From Scatomorpha sp964345235 (lineage in GTDB: Bacteria; Bacillota; Clostridia; Oscillospirales; Oscillospiraceae), in the NCBI GenBank assembly GCA_964345235.1, contig CAYFQE010000006.1, forward strand, positions 1 to 64,000: 64,000 nucleotides of DNA, in the 5' to 3' direction. Of this stretch, positions 34,605-43,233 are shown piece after piece. The position numbers and the translations under genes are program-made. The first letter of the stretch is position 1; each line of letters begins with the position of its first letter. The notes beneath the pieces were generated by a model. The model ran no database searches. It saw only the letters and a program-made list of their open reading frames with translations, and was not told where the DNA came from.

Positions 34605-36485
34605 GTGAATGTTAATTTTGAGAAGTTTATTTTAGACGAGGAGCTTAAAAATCTGCTTTACAACAGCCCATCTGTAATAATTCCCAAAAACAAAGAGGTG
34701 CTTTACGAACTTATTTTCGGAAGCCTTCATGGAGATGAGGTTGAGGTAAAATATAAGGTCGGAGACGAGCTCATAAAGGAAGCTCATGTGGTCAGATGCA
34801 AAAACGGTGCCGCTGTCAATTTCCCCGAAGACTATATGCGTCGCAGAGAGCCCGACTCCATGAGAATCGGTGACGATCTCCCGACAGATAAGCCCAGATT
34901 TAAAGATGTATACGGATATGATTTTAAAGAGCTTCGCAAAGAGACGCTTGATTGGCTGACCAACGGAGAGCTCATTGTTGTGCCGTTTATGTCCGGCGGA
35001 TATGAGTATGGATATGAATCTCTGCTTGTATGTCCACGAAATGCGGCGTTTTTCGCCTTTGCGTTGGCGGAGCTCCAATCCTTTTTAGAGATAGATAAAA
35101 TAGAGAATTTCAAACCGCGTGCAATAGTTTATGTTGCGCCCCCGTTTAGACACACACATTTTGAAGGAAAGCAGGTTGTCGTACACAACAGAACAAGCGA
35201 ATTGCACGAAATCTTTTCCTATAACCTCTATCCGGGTCCTTCCGCCAAAAAAGGCATTTACAGCGTACTTCTCGATATAGGTGAGGCAGAGGGCTGGCTC
35301 ACGGCTCACGCCAGTGCGGCCAGAATAATCACTCCCTATGAAAACGAGATAGTCATGATGCACGAGGGCGCCTCGGGAGGCGGAAAGAGCGAGCTTTTGC
35401 AGGATGTCATGCGCCAACCCGATGGCAGAGTTTTGCTTGGCGAAGATATTATCACGGGCGATATGCGCTTTATAAATATGAGCGACACCTGTCTTATCGA
35501 GCCGGTAACCGACGATATGGCAATTTGTCACCCCGCCCTGCAGACAAATAACGGCAGGCTCAGCCTTTATGACGGCGAAAACGGGTGGTTTATCAGGGTT
35601 GATGGCATTAAAGAATACGGCAGCGAGCCCACATACGAAAAGATTGCCATACATGCTCCGGAACCGCTGATATTCTTCAATATCGAGGCCGTGCCGCATT
35701 CTACTTGCCTGCCTTGGGAGCACTCCGCAAATCAAAACGGTGAGCCGTGCTCCAACCCCAGAGTTATAATACCCAGAAATCTTGTCAAAAATATTGTTAA
35801 AGAAAAGGTGTCGGTAGATGTCAGGTCGTTCGGAGTCAGAATGCCGCCCTCATCTGCTAAAAATCCCAGCTACGGTATAATGGGACTAATGCATATACTC
35901 CCTCCGGCGCTGGCTTGGGTGTGGAGACTGATTGCTCCGAGAGGTTATAATAACCCCAGTGTTGTCTCCGACATCAAGGGACTTTCCAGCGAGGGTGTCG
36001 GCTCCTACTGGCCGTTTGCAACTGGCCTCAGGGTAAAACAGGCAAATATGCTTTTGGAACAAATCATTGATAACTACAACACCCGTTGTGTCCTTATTCC
36101 AAACCAGTACATAGGCACATATAAAGTCGGTTTTGCTGCCGAGTGGATAGCCAGAGAGTATTTGGCTAGAAGAGGCGGCGTGAGAATGAAGCCGGATAGA
36201 TTAACCCCGGCGCGCTGCTCCCTTATGGGCTATTCGCTAAAGGAAATGAAGGTCGACGGTCAGTATATTCCCACAGGTTTCTTAAGGCCCGAAACTCAGG
36301 AGAGTCTAGGCGAGAAGGGTTACGATAAAGGCGCTGAAATCCTCTACAATTTCTTTATAGAAGAGCTCAAAATCTACGACAAAGAAAAAGACCTCAACCC
36401 CATAGGCCGCAAGATTATCGACTGTGTAAAGTCAAAAGCTCCGGTCGAGGCCTTTGTGGAAATAGTGCCGTTCGAGCTTTATTAA
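34605..36485 (+). CDS. DUF4914-like P-loop protein (PEPCK-related)
   Basis: The 626-residue protein starts at GTG with GGAGGGG 9 bases upstream. Its length and sequence match DUF4914 proteins as I know them. It has a P-loop EGASGGGKSELLQDV and LLGEDIITGD, resembling the nucleotide site of the PEP carboxykinase/HPr kinase fold. GLMHILPPALAWVW and PYKVGFAAEWI-type segments (TYKVGFAAEWIA) lie in the C-terminal half. The family's reaction is not established, so a kinase or PEPCK-like activity is inference. It lies directly behind murC and is followed by a strong terminator. Confidence 0.75.
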   Translation: MNVNFEKFILDEELKNLLYNSPSVIIPKNKEVLYELIFGSLHGDEVEVKYKVGDELIKEAHVVRCKNGAAVNFPEDYMRRREPDSMRIGDDLPTDKPRFKDVYGYDFKELRKETLDWLTNGELIVVPFMSGGYEYGYESLLVCPRNAAFFAFALAELQSFLEIDKIENFKPRAIVYVAPPFRHTHFEGKQVVVHNRTSELHEIFSYNLYPGPSAKKGIYSVLLDIGEAEGWLTAHASAARIITPYENEIVMMHEGASGGGKSELLQDVMRQPDGRVLLGEDIITGDMRFINMSDTCLIEPVTDDMAICHPALQTNNGRLSLYDGENGWFIRVDGIKEYGSEPTYEKIAIHAPEPLIFFNIEAVPHSTCLPWEHSANQNGEPCSNPRVIIPRNLVKNIVKEKVSVDVRSFGVRMPPSSAKNPSYGIMGLMHILPPALAWVWRLIAPRGYNNPSVVSDIKGLSSEGVGSYWPFATGLRVKQANMLLEQIIDNYNTRCVLIPNQYIGTYKVGFAAEWIAREYLARRGGVRMKPDRLTPARCSLMGYSLKEMKVDGQYIPTGFLRPETQESLGEKGYDKGAEILYNFFIEELKIYDKEKDLNPIGRKIIDCVKSKAPVEAFVEIVPFELY

Positions 36486-36500
36486 TTTGATTAATTACAT

Positions 36501-36534
36501 AAAAACATCCGGCTTATATAAGCCGGATGTTTTT
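36501..36534. terminator. Bidirectional terminator between the DUF4914 gene and valS
   Basis: A 16-bp stem (36501-36516 with 36519-36534) begins with five A and ends with seven T (36530-36536), so it works for both converging genes. Confidence 0.9.
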
Positions 36535-36537
36535 TTA

Positions 36538-39159
36538 TTATTCCTGTATAGATTTTAAGCTTTGTTCAAGGTTTTCAATAAGTGCGACAAGCTTTTCCTC
36601 GCGCTCACGCTCTTTGGCGACAACCGCCTCCGGGGCTTTTTCCACAAAGGCTTTGTTCGAGAGCTTGCGCCTTTGATTTTCAAGGTTTTCTCGAGATTTT
36701 TTAAGCTCTCTGTTTATACGCTCAATTTCCTTTTCAAAGTCGATAAGCTCGTTTAAAGGCATATAGAGTTTGGCACTTTCCGTAACTGCTGTTGCGAGCT
36801 TTTCAAGGCTTTCGGGAGCTTCATCTAAAAACTCGATTCCTGATGCATAGGCGAGTTTTACAAGGTAACTCTCGCCGTCTTTGAACACCTCGCTCTTGTC
36901 GCTCAAAATGTAGATAAGCGGTCTTTTGGCAGGATGAACATTCATTTCGGCTCGAAGACTTCTCACGGCGCCCACAGCGTCCATGATAAGCTCAAAATCA
37001 GATTCATCTTCGGGGAATGAGAGCTCTTTATGATATTTTGGGAAGCTGTCAACTATGAGAGCGGGAGCATCATGAGGGAAGGCAGAATATATTTCCTCGG
37101 TTACATAGGGCATAAACGGATGCAGTAGCCTCAGAATTTCAAGCAGAGTGTAAAGAAGAACACGCTGCGCTCTCTCGCTGTCCTCAGGGTCGCCGCCTTG
37201 AAGCCTTGGCTTTGTAAGCTCTATGTACCAGTCGCAATATGTGGACCATGTGAAGTCATAAACCTTCGAGGCGGCAATGCCGAGTTCATATTTGTCCATA
37301 TTCTCTCTGACCTCGCCAATCAGGCTGTTTAGCTTAGAGAGCAGCCATTTGTCGGGCATAAGGAGCTTGTTAGGCAGCTTGGAGTCCTCAATTTTAAGGT
37401 TCATCTGCACAAAGCGGCTGGCATTCCAAAGCTTGTTTGCAAAGTTACGCATAGCCTCGCATCTCTCGTAGTAGAACCTCATGTCGTTTCCGGGGCTGTT
37501 TCCGGTGATTATGTTGAATCTCAAGGCGTCTGCGCCGAGCTCATCAATCAGCTCAATCGGGTCTACACCGTTTCCGGCAGACTTACTCATCTTCTTGCCC
37601 TCAGAGTCCCTTATAAGACCGTGTATGAGCACAGTGTGGAAGGGGATTTTGCCCGTATACTCCATGGCTGAGAAAATCATTCTGGCAACCCAGAAGAATA
37701 TGATGTCATAGCCTGTAACAAGCACATCGGTGGGGTAGAAGTACTCAAGCTCCGGCGTGTTCTCGGGCCAGCCCAAGGTTGAGAACGGCCAGAGGGCCGA
37801 TGAGAACCAGGTGTCGAGAACATCAGGGTCTTGCTCAATGTTTTTCGAACCGCACTTTTCGCAGCAGCAGGGCTCGCCCTTCGAAACCGTTATATGGTCA
37901 CAGTCTTTGCAATACCACGCAGGGATTCTATGACCCCACCAAAGCTGGCGGGAAATGCACCAGTCGCGCACATTGTACATCCAGTTTAAGTAGGTTTTTG
38001 AGAAACGGTCGGGTATAAATTTAATCTCACCCTCCTCAACAACTCTGATTGCCTCTTCGGCAAGCGGCGCCATCTTCACAAACCACTGCTTGGAAGATAT
38101 AGGCTCAACATCGTTGTGACAGCGGTAACAGCTTCCGACATTGTGGACATGCTTTTCAATCTTTACCAAATATCCTTCATCCGAGAGGTCGTTTACAATC
38201 TGCTTTCTGGCCTCATAACGGTCAAGTCCGTTATATCTCTCGCAGTTAATAATCTTGGCGTTATCGTCCATTATGAGTATGTGCGGGAGATTGTGACGCA
38301 TAGCCACTTCAAAGTCGTTGGGATCGTGGCAGGGAGTGATTTTAACACAGCCCGTGCCGAAGCCGCTTTCAACATAGTCATCGGCAATAATGGGAATTTC
38401 ACGATTAACAAGGGGAAGAATACAGGTTTTTCCGACAAGATGCGCATAGCGTTCATCTTCGGGATTGACGGCAACGGCCGTGTCGCCCAGCATGGTTTCG
38501 GGCCTTGTAGTTGCGATTATAATTTCTCCGCTTCCGTCGGAGAGGGGATAGCGGACATGCCAAAGCTTGCCATCTTTCTCGGCGTACTCAACCTCAGCAT
38601 CCGAAAGCGCGGTAACGCAAACCGGACACCAGTTTATAATCCTTTCTCCCTTATATATAAGCCCCTTCTCATAAAGAATCACAAAGGCTTCCTTTACGGC
38701 CCTGGCGCAGATGTCGTCCATGGTGAAGCGCTGTCTTTCCCAGTCGCATGAACAGCCGAGAGACTTGAGCTGGTCAACTATCTTGTTGCCGTACTTTTCT
38801 TTCCACGCCCAAACTCTTTCCAAAAATGCCTCTCTGCCGAGGTCATGACGGGTGAGCCCCTCTTCTCTCAAGGCCTCTTCAACCTTAATCTGAGTGGCAA
38901 TGCCGGCGTGGTCATAGCCGGGGAGCCAAAGGGCGTTGTAGCCGTCCATACGCTTATATCTTATTAATACATCCTGTATGGTCTCATCAAAAGCGTGCCC
39001 CAGATGGAGCTGACCGGTGACATTCGGAGGAGGAATAACTACGGTGAATGGAGTTTTTTCAGGGTCAACTTCCGCATGGAAAAATCCGTTTTCCATCCAA
39101 AAGTCATAGATTTTCTGCTCTGTTTCTTTGTGGTTATAAACCTTTTCCATTTCGCGCAT
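36538..39159 (-). CDS. valS: Valine-tRNA ligase
   Basis: The start is the ATG of MREMEKVYNHKETE (873 residues, typical for ValS) behind GTGAGGTTTTT. Longer in-frame starts would translate the T-box terminator. It has PPPNVTGQLHLGHAFD (HIGH variant HLGH), a zinc-binding-like CCCEKCGSKN, the editing domain TTRPETMLGDTAVAV and KMSKSAGNGVDP. The C-terminal coiled-coil tRNA-binding arm covers roughly the last 65 residues. It attaches valine to tRNA-Val and edits mischarged threonine. Control is by an upstream T-box. Confidence 0.97.
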   Translation of the reverse strand: MREMEKVYNHKETEQKIYDFWMENGFFHAEVDPEKTPFTVVIPPPNVTGQLHLGHAFDETIQDVLIRYKRMDGYNALWLPGYDHAGIATQIKVEEALREEGLTRHDLGREAFLERVWAWKEKYGNKIVDQLKSLGCSCDWERQRFTMDDICARAVKEAFVILYEKGLIYKGERIINWCPVCVTALSDAEVEYAEKDGKLWHVRYPLSDGSGEIIIATTRPETMLGDTAVAVNPEDERYAHLVGKTCILPLVNREIPIIADDYVESGFGTGCVKITPCHDPNDFEVAMRHNLPHILIMDDNAKIINCERYNGLDRYEARKQIVNDLSDEGYLVKIEKHVHNVGSCYRCHNDVEPISSKQWFVKMAPLAEEAIRVVEEGEIKFIPDRFSKTYLNWMYNVRDWCISRQLWWGHRIPAWYCKDCDHITVSKGEPCCCEKCGSKNIEQDPDVLDTWFSSALWPFSTLGWPENTPELEYFYPTDVLVTGYDIIFFWVARMIFSAMEYTGKIPFHTVLIHGLIRDSEGKKMSKSAGNGVDPIELIDELGADALRFNIITGNSPGNDMRFYYERCEAMRNFANKLWNASRFVQMNLKIEDSKLPNKLLMPDKWLLSKLNSLIGEVRENMDKYELGIAASKVYDFTWSTYCDWYIELTKPRLQGGDPEDSERAQRVLLYTLLEILRLLHPFMPYVTEEIYSAFPHDAPALIVDSFPKYHKELSFPEDESDFELIMDAVGAVRSLRAEMNVHPAKRPLIYILSDKSEVFKDGESYLVKLAYASGIEFLDEAPESLEKLATAVTESAKLYMPLNELIDFEKEIERINRELKKSRENLENQRRKLSNKAFVEKAPEAVVAKEREREEKLVALIENLEQSLKSIQE

Positions 39160-39187
39160 TTTAAAAACCTCACATAAATAAAATAGA

Positions 39188-39411
39188 AAAAGCGCCCCGA
39201 GATTCTCAGGGCGCATAAACGCGGTACCACCTGAGTTTCGCATAAGCGACACTCAACGCTCGATAACGGGAGCATACGGAGAAGCTTACTAAAAAGTTTC
39301 AGCCTCTCTGCTCATGGCCGACTTCGGCGAGATCTCGCAAAAAGCTCTCAGCATACGCTTTCTCTCTGTGTGCGGATTTCTTCGCTTACTACTGCCAATC
39401 ACAGCATTTGC
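39188..39411 (-). promoter_or_regulatory. T-box leader of valS (valine-specific)
   Basis: The minus strand has the invariant T-box core AGGTGGTACCGCG (about 39232-39220). This is followed by a terminator stem (39214-39205 with 39201-39192) and a T-run. The 5' part has AGTAGTAAGCGAAGAA and AGAGAGAAAGCG, as in Stem I. A GTC at 39322-39320, preceded by CCGAA, is a good valine specifier codon. Uncharged tRNA-Val would stabilise the antiterminator and turn valS on. I placed the specifier by pattern, not by a full fold. Confidence 0.92.
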
Positions 39412-39417
39412 TATGTG

Positions 39418-39446
39418 ATTATATATACTTTTTAAGGATATATCAA
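39418..39446 (-). promoter_or_regulatory. Promoter of the valS T-box transcript
   Basis: On the minus strand TTGATA (39446-39441), exactly 17 bases, TATAAT (39423-39418), just ahead of the T-box leader. Confidence 0.8.
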
Positions 39447-39477
39447 GAGCTGAATACATTTTGTGAGTGTAAAGTTT

Positions 39478-41550
39478 TTATAGTCCTTTTTCGGATATAA
39501 GTATATTAGCTCGGTTTTCGATAAGCTCTACTGTTTTTTCAAGCTCTCTCTGCCCTAGAAAATATGGTTCTGCCTCCTCTAATATTATGCTCCGCAGACT
39601 TGTGTCAGGCTTCTCGACTATTTTTATATTTGTTAAAAGCTTTTTGAGTATTTCGGCATCTTCTTCTGTATAATCAAGAGATTCTGCTTTCGCCAGCCTT
39701 ATTGTATCGTCAATTTTCTTCTCGGAATTTGTTTTATTTAGAGTGAAAGAATAATCGTCTTTGTAGATTAAAATCTCGCGTACAAACTCCCATGCGCTGT
39801 CTTCGCTTTTTGAGCTTTTTAAAATGCTGAAAAACGGCATAAACTGAGTTTTAGCGTAGCATCCCGAAGAGTTCTTGCCTGGAAACCCAAGAATAGTGAT
39901 ATCATCTGTGTTCTTAATGCTTTTTATTTCAGATAAATCAGTGGGTCTCATAATTTCAAAAAATGAAATATTATAATTTATAACCTTTTCCGAAATCTCA
40001 AACCATTTAATAAGCGCTTCTTTATCAATTTTTCTTGCCCCTTGTTCACCTATAAGAATATCTTTTTCTATAACAGGAAGAGCAGATTTAAAAAACATCT
40101 TAGGTTCAATGCCGTTGCCAGTTGTGTTAGTCCCGGCTTTTTTTAGGATTTCTTCAAATTCTGCAAAGTTTGAATAGGGAATAAGTTTATCTCCTGCATT
40201 AGGCACAGCCAAGGTCATAATACTGAAACTCATCGGAAGCATAAACAGACCGTCATCATTTTTAAATTCGTTAAGAATATTAATATAAAGCTCGTTCGGT
40301 GTAATTTTTTCATCAGTCTCGATGTGAGGCGTAAGGTCGGCAAGAACTTGATTGTTGTATGCAATTTTCGGCATTTTGCTTACATCAAGAATATCGGGTG
40401 CTTTTCCCGCAAGTATTTCCGTACAGAGTTTTTCGGCATTTGAGCCGTCAAAAAGAACATGCTCTATTTTGTATTTATCGTTATTTTGATTGAATTTTTT
40501 TAACATCATGTTTATGTAACCGCCGGAGAAGTTAGACATATAGGTCAAGCGCTCTTTCATAGGCACAAGCTTAGGCTCGAGCTTTATAATTGAAAAACTC
40601 TCCCCACGAATATAAATATGATCATCTGTAATTATTGGTTGTATTGCAGGATACATTCCCGTTGAGCCTATATCAGCCCATTTAAATAAACTTCGTTTTT
40701 CGCCGGTTTCGACTGAAATTATATTCATACCACCGGCATCCGAAAAAAGAATATCCCTGCTGTTGCTTATGCTGTTTCCCATTAAGCAGTAATATGTGTC
40801 TGCTCTCATCGTTATCGCATCCGTTGTGTTTCCTTCAAATAAATCTTTAATATTAATACATTCAAGTCCGGATTTTGTGCTGAAAAATACCGCATATATA
40901 GCATCTACCGTTGTGCACATTTGTATAAAACGGTAATCAGGATTTCCCAGTTTAATTTTTTTTATTATATCGCCACTTTCAATATCAATAAGCTGTAGAT
41001 AACCCTCAAGCTTCCACACAAGCAGATTGCCCTCGTAAAAACTGATAAAGAACTCATTAATGCCTTCGTCGCTAAATGTTATGGGGACGATATTTTCCAC
41101 TACATTGTTTTCAATTATGCAAAAACTGTATTTTCCATCTTTGCATAGAAGCAGACAAGTCTTTTCATCATCGCCACACAAGGCCTCGATAAAATAACCT
41201 TCGGGAACAAACTTAACTTCTTCGAAAGAATTGTCTTTATGGTATTTCCAAAGACTGCAGCTCTCAGCAAGCTTTTGCATTTTTGAGTTTAAGTCTTTAA
41301 CACAAAGTGCATAAAAGTAATCGCCACACATGCAATATTGCGCAACTACGCCGGCCGAGCTGGGAGGATGTAAACTTTCGCTTACAAAGTATGTGAGCTC
41401 TCCTGTTTCCCCCAAAATAAGCTCAGTTTTATCATACTGCGCTTGAGTAGTATGATTTTCATGGACAAAGTCGGGTTTTTCACTTGTCTGACACGCCGCC
41501 AGTGAAAAAAGTATTATTAAAATAAGAATTACGCTGAGAATTCTTTTCAT
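39478..41550 (-). CDS. Extracellular solute-binding lipoprotein with long N-terminal domain
   Basis: From the ATG of MKRILSVILILIILF (behind AAGGAG) the 690-residue protein has lipobox LAAC. Residues ~40-330 form a beta-rich region with repeated short blocks (YCMCGDYFYALCV, CLLLCKDGKYSF, LLVWKLEGYLQLIDIESG), which looks like a beta-propeller. Residues ~345-690 resemble family 1 extracellular solute-binding proteins (MLKKFNQNNDKYKIE, LAGKAPDILDVS, LADLTPHIE, AWEFVREIL). That group usually binds sugars for ABC importers. No permease or ATPase gene is adjacent, so it may be a sensor or share another importer. Confidence 0.75.
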   Translation of the reverse strand: MKRILSVILILIILFSLAACQTSEKPDFVHENHTTQAQYDKTELILGETGELTYFVSESLHPPSSAGVVAQYCMCGDYFYALCVKDLNSKMQKLAESCSLWKYHKDNSFEEVKFVPEGYFIEALCGDDEKTCLLLCKDGKYSFCIIENNVVENIVPITFSDEGINEFFISFYEGNLLVWKLEGYLQLIDIESGDIIKKIKLGNPDYRFIQMCTTVDAIYAVFFSTKSGLECINIKDLFEGNTTDAITMRADTYYCLMGNSISNSRDILFSDAGGMNIISVETGEKRSLFKWADIGSTGMYPAIQPIITDDHIYIRGESFSIIKLEPKLVPMKERLTYMSNFSGGYINMMLKKFNQNNDKYKIEHVLFDGSNAEKLCTEILAGKAPDILDVSKMPKIAYNNQVLADLTPHIETDEKITPNELYINILNEFKNDDGLFMLPMSFSIMTLAVPNAGDKLIPYSNFAEFEEILKKAGTNTTGNGIEPKMFFKSALPVIEKDILIGEQGARKIDKEALIKWFEISEKVINYNISFFEIMRPTDLSEIKSIKNTDDITILGFPGKNSSGCYAKTQFMPFFSILKSSKSEDSAWEFVREILIYKDDYSFTLNKTNSEKKIDDTIRLAKAESLDYTEEDAEILKKLLTNIKIVEKPDTSLRSIILEEAEPYFLGQRELEKTVELIENRANILISEKGL

Positions 41551-41631
41551 ATTTATTCTCCTTGAGTCAAAAAAGTACAGCATCCGGTGCAGTGTTAAAG
41601 GGTTAAACTTGTCTTATAGCAAAAGAAAAAA

Positions 41632-41985
41632 TTATGGATTAATTGAATATGGCTCAACTCCGGGAGGGTTGTCAAATTGGATATAATATTCGGGAACATA
41701 TCCTGCTTTCCCAAAATTGTTGCCACTCGTCATTTTTATGTGCCGCCAATACATTCCATCCTCAATAGGACGCACATTGCTTTTCAATTCAAACCTATCA
41801 CCATACCAAAGCAGTCCGCCGGAGGGATATGAAGAACCTGCGCCTGAATATAAATGAATGCCGTTGCCGGTAATTATTCCGGTCGGAGTAGGAATCAAAT
41901 TTGGTTGCTCGTAAGAACCAAAGACATATGCCGACATAGAAAACATCAACACTACTATGAGTAGTAAAGAAAGCAATTTCTTCAT
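41632..41985 (-). CDS. Secreted SH3-like (SH3b) domain protein
   Basis: A signal peptide (MKKLLSLLLIVVLMFSMSA) is followed by one compact domain of about 70 residues: IHLYSGAGSSYPSGGLLWYG, DGMYWRHIKMTSG, KAGYVPEYYIQF. The pattern of a Gly/Ser-rich first loop, a Trp and a final GYV fits bacterial SH3b domains that bind cell wall peptides. The start could also be 41997. It lies between an ABC-type lipoprotein and a long intergenic gap with no evident promoter. Confidence 0.65.
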   Translation of the reverse strand: MKKLLSLLLIVVLMFSMSAYVFGSYEQPNLIPTPTGIITGNGIHLYSGAGSSYPSGGLLWYGDRFELKSNVRPIEDGMYWRHIKMTSGNNFGKAGYVPEYYIQFDNPPGVEPYSINP

Positions 41986-42249
41986 TATTATACACATTCC
42001 TATTAGATTTTAAACTGTACGCGGATGCCGTTTGTTAAAATATACACAACATTAAATTAAAAGTCCAGTAAGAACATATATTTATTATTAAATAATATTT
42101 ACATAGATGTTATAAAAATCGCAAGAAATTACTGTGGCTGTGTTCAAAAGAGCTTTTTAAGTAAAACAGATGTGGTTAATTTCTGAAATATAGACATGTT
42201 CGACTCATGTTTATACTATCTATATTTAGCAGAATTTAACATGTATAAG

Positions 42250-42290
42250 AAAACTCCCCTTGATAGATTATGTCTAACAAAAGGAGTTTT
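42250..42290 (-). terminator. Possible terminator after the thioredoxin-reductase-like gene
   Basis: On the minus strand AAAACTCC pairs with GGAGTTTT across about 22 bases, and the second arm ends in a short T-run. The region between 41998 and 42314 (317 bases) is AT-rich. I see nothing else in it apart from this element. Confidence 0.45.
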
Positions 42291-42314
42291 AAGCATTTAT
42301 TTTAGGAAATCTGA

Positions 42315-43127
42315 TTATTTAATCGAATCCAAATATTTAACCGCCGAAAGCGCGGCCACATTGCCTTCACCAACGGCTTTGCCTATCTGATAGGGAAGAC
42401 CAACACAGTCGCCCGCGGCAAACACACCGGGAAGGTTGGTGGACATATCTCTGTTCACGACTATATCTGCGCCGTTAAACTCAAGGTCGGGGAGAAGCTT
42501 TCCGGGCGCTACAGAGGGTCTTAGAATAAACACTGCCGCAACATCATAGCGCACTCCGTCGGCTATGAGCGCCTCAAGTTTATCAGAGCCTACTATTTCA
42601 AACTTTTTGGCGCGCTTCGAGTCGAAAAATTCAACTTCGCAGTTTATCGAGCGTAAAAATTCGGCCTCCTCGTGAGCTTCTGCGCTAAGTCCTATAACGG
42701 CAACCTTCTTGTCTCTATAGAGCATACCGTCGCAGGTTGCGCAGTAGCTGACGCCCAAGCCCAAAAATTCATCTTCACCCGGATATGGCTTTGCCCGGCT
42801 TACGCCTATACCTATAATGATTGACTTCGCTTCAAAAAAGTCGGAGCCCGCAGCAACGCCAAAGCTCTCGCCGTAGGGCATAATGGCTGTGACTACACCT
42901 GTTTTAATTTCAATACCCAGAGATTTGACATGGCTTTCAAAGGTTTCCAAAAGTTCTTTGCCGCTTATTTGGGGAAGTCCCAAATAGTTGTCAACCTGCT
43001 CCGCCTTATATAAAAGGGAATTTTCAGGCGCCGAGCTTATTACAAGACACGACTTATTGCGTCTGTTTGCCGTGAGCGCGGCCGAAAGACCCGCAGGTCC
43101 GCCGCCGATTATACATATATCATACAT
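42315..43127 (-). CDS. Thioredoxin-reductase-like flavoprotein lacking NADPH motifs
   Basis: The FAD site is intact: CIIGGGPAGLSAAL at the start and GVFAAGDCVGLPYQIG at the end. The redox motif is CATCDG. At 270 residues it is shorter than standard TrxB (about 305-320). In the segment that should bind NADPH, the canonical GGGNSA is replaced by VIGLSAEAHEEAEF. The Arg-rich HRRxxxR motif is not seen; FFDSKRAKKF stands there. This fits the ferredoxin- or deazaflavin-linked thioredoxin reductases of anaerobes better than NADPH-linked TrxB. The assignment is inferred from motif absence. It is divergent from glnS. Confidence 0.85.
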   Translation of the reverse strand: MYDICIIGGGPAGLSAALTANRRNKSCLVISSAPENSLLYKAEQVDNYLGLPQISGKELLETFESHVKSLGIEIKTGVVTAIMPYGESFGVAAGSDFFEAKSIIIGIGVSRAKPYPGEDEFLGLGVSYCATCDGMLYRDKKVAVIGLSAEAHEEAEFLRSINCEVEFFDSKRAKKFEIVGSDKLEALIADGVRYDVAAVFILRPSVAPGKLLPDLEFNGADIVVNRDMSTNLPGVFAAGDCVGLPYQIGKAVGEGNVAALSAVKYLDSIK

Positions 43128-43153
43128 AACTTAAGCCTCCTTTTCTTCAATTA

Positions 43154-43182
43154 ATTATATCGTGAGCGGAGATTCTTGTAAA
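43154..43182 (-). promoter_or_regulatory. Promoter of the thioredoxin-reductase-like gene
   Basis: On the minus strand TTTACA (43182-43177), 17 bases, TATAAT (43159-43154). Its -35 box covers the same bases as the -35 of the divergent glnS promoter. Confidence 0.7.
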
Positions 43183-43204
43183 CCTCCCGCAATAAATGTA
43201 TAAT
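43176..43204 (+). promoter_or_regulatory. Promoter of glnS
   Basis: TTGTAA (43176-43181), 17 bases, TATAAT (43199-43204). It overlaps the minus-strand -35 element by six bases. Confidence 0.75.
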
Positions 43205-43233
43205 AACAAGAAAATGCTGAAAGGGCTTTAAAT

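Noticed and set aside
38116..38751. A 211-residue frame antisense to valS
   Set aside because: Shadow of the valS codon pattern; no ribosome binding site or family resemblance. Other long antisense frames (35085-35735, 43228-43644, 51874-52263) are rejected for the same reason.
39160..39252. N-terminal extension of valS
   Set aside because: It reads the T-box terminator; the start with a ribosome binding site is 39159.
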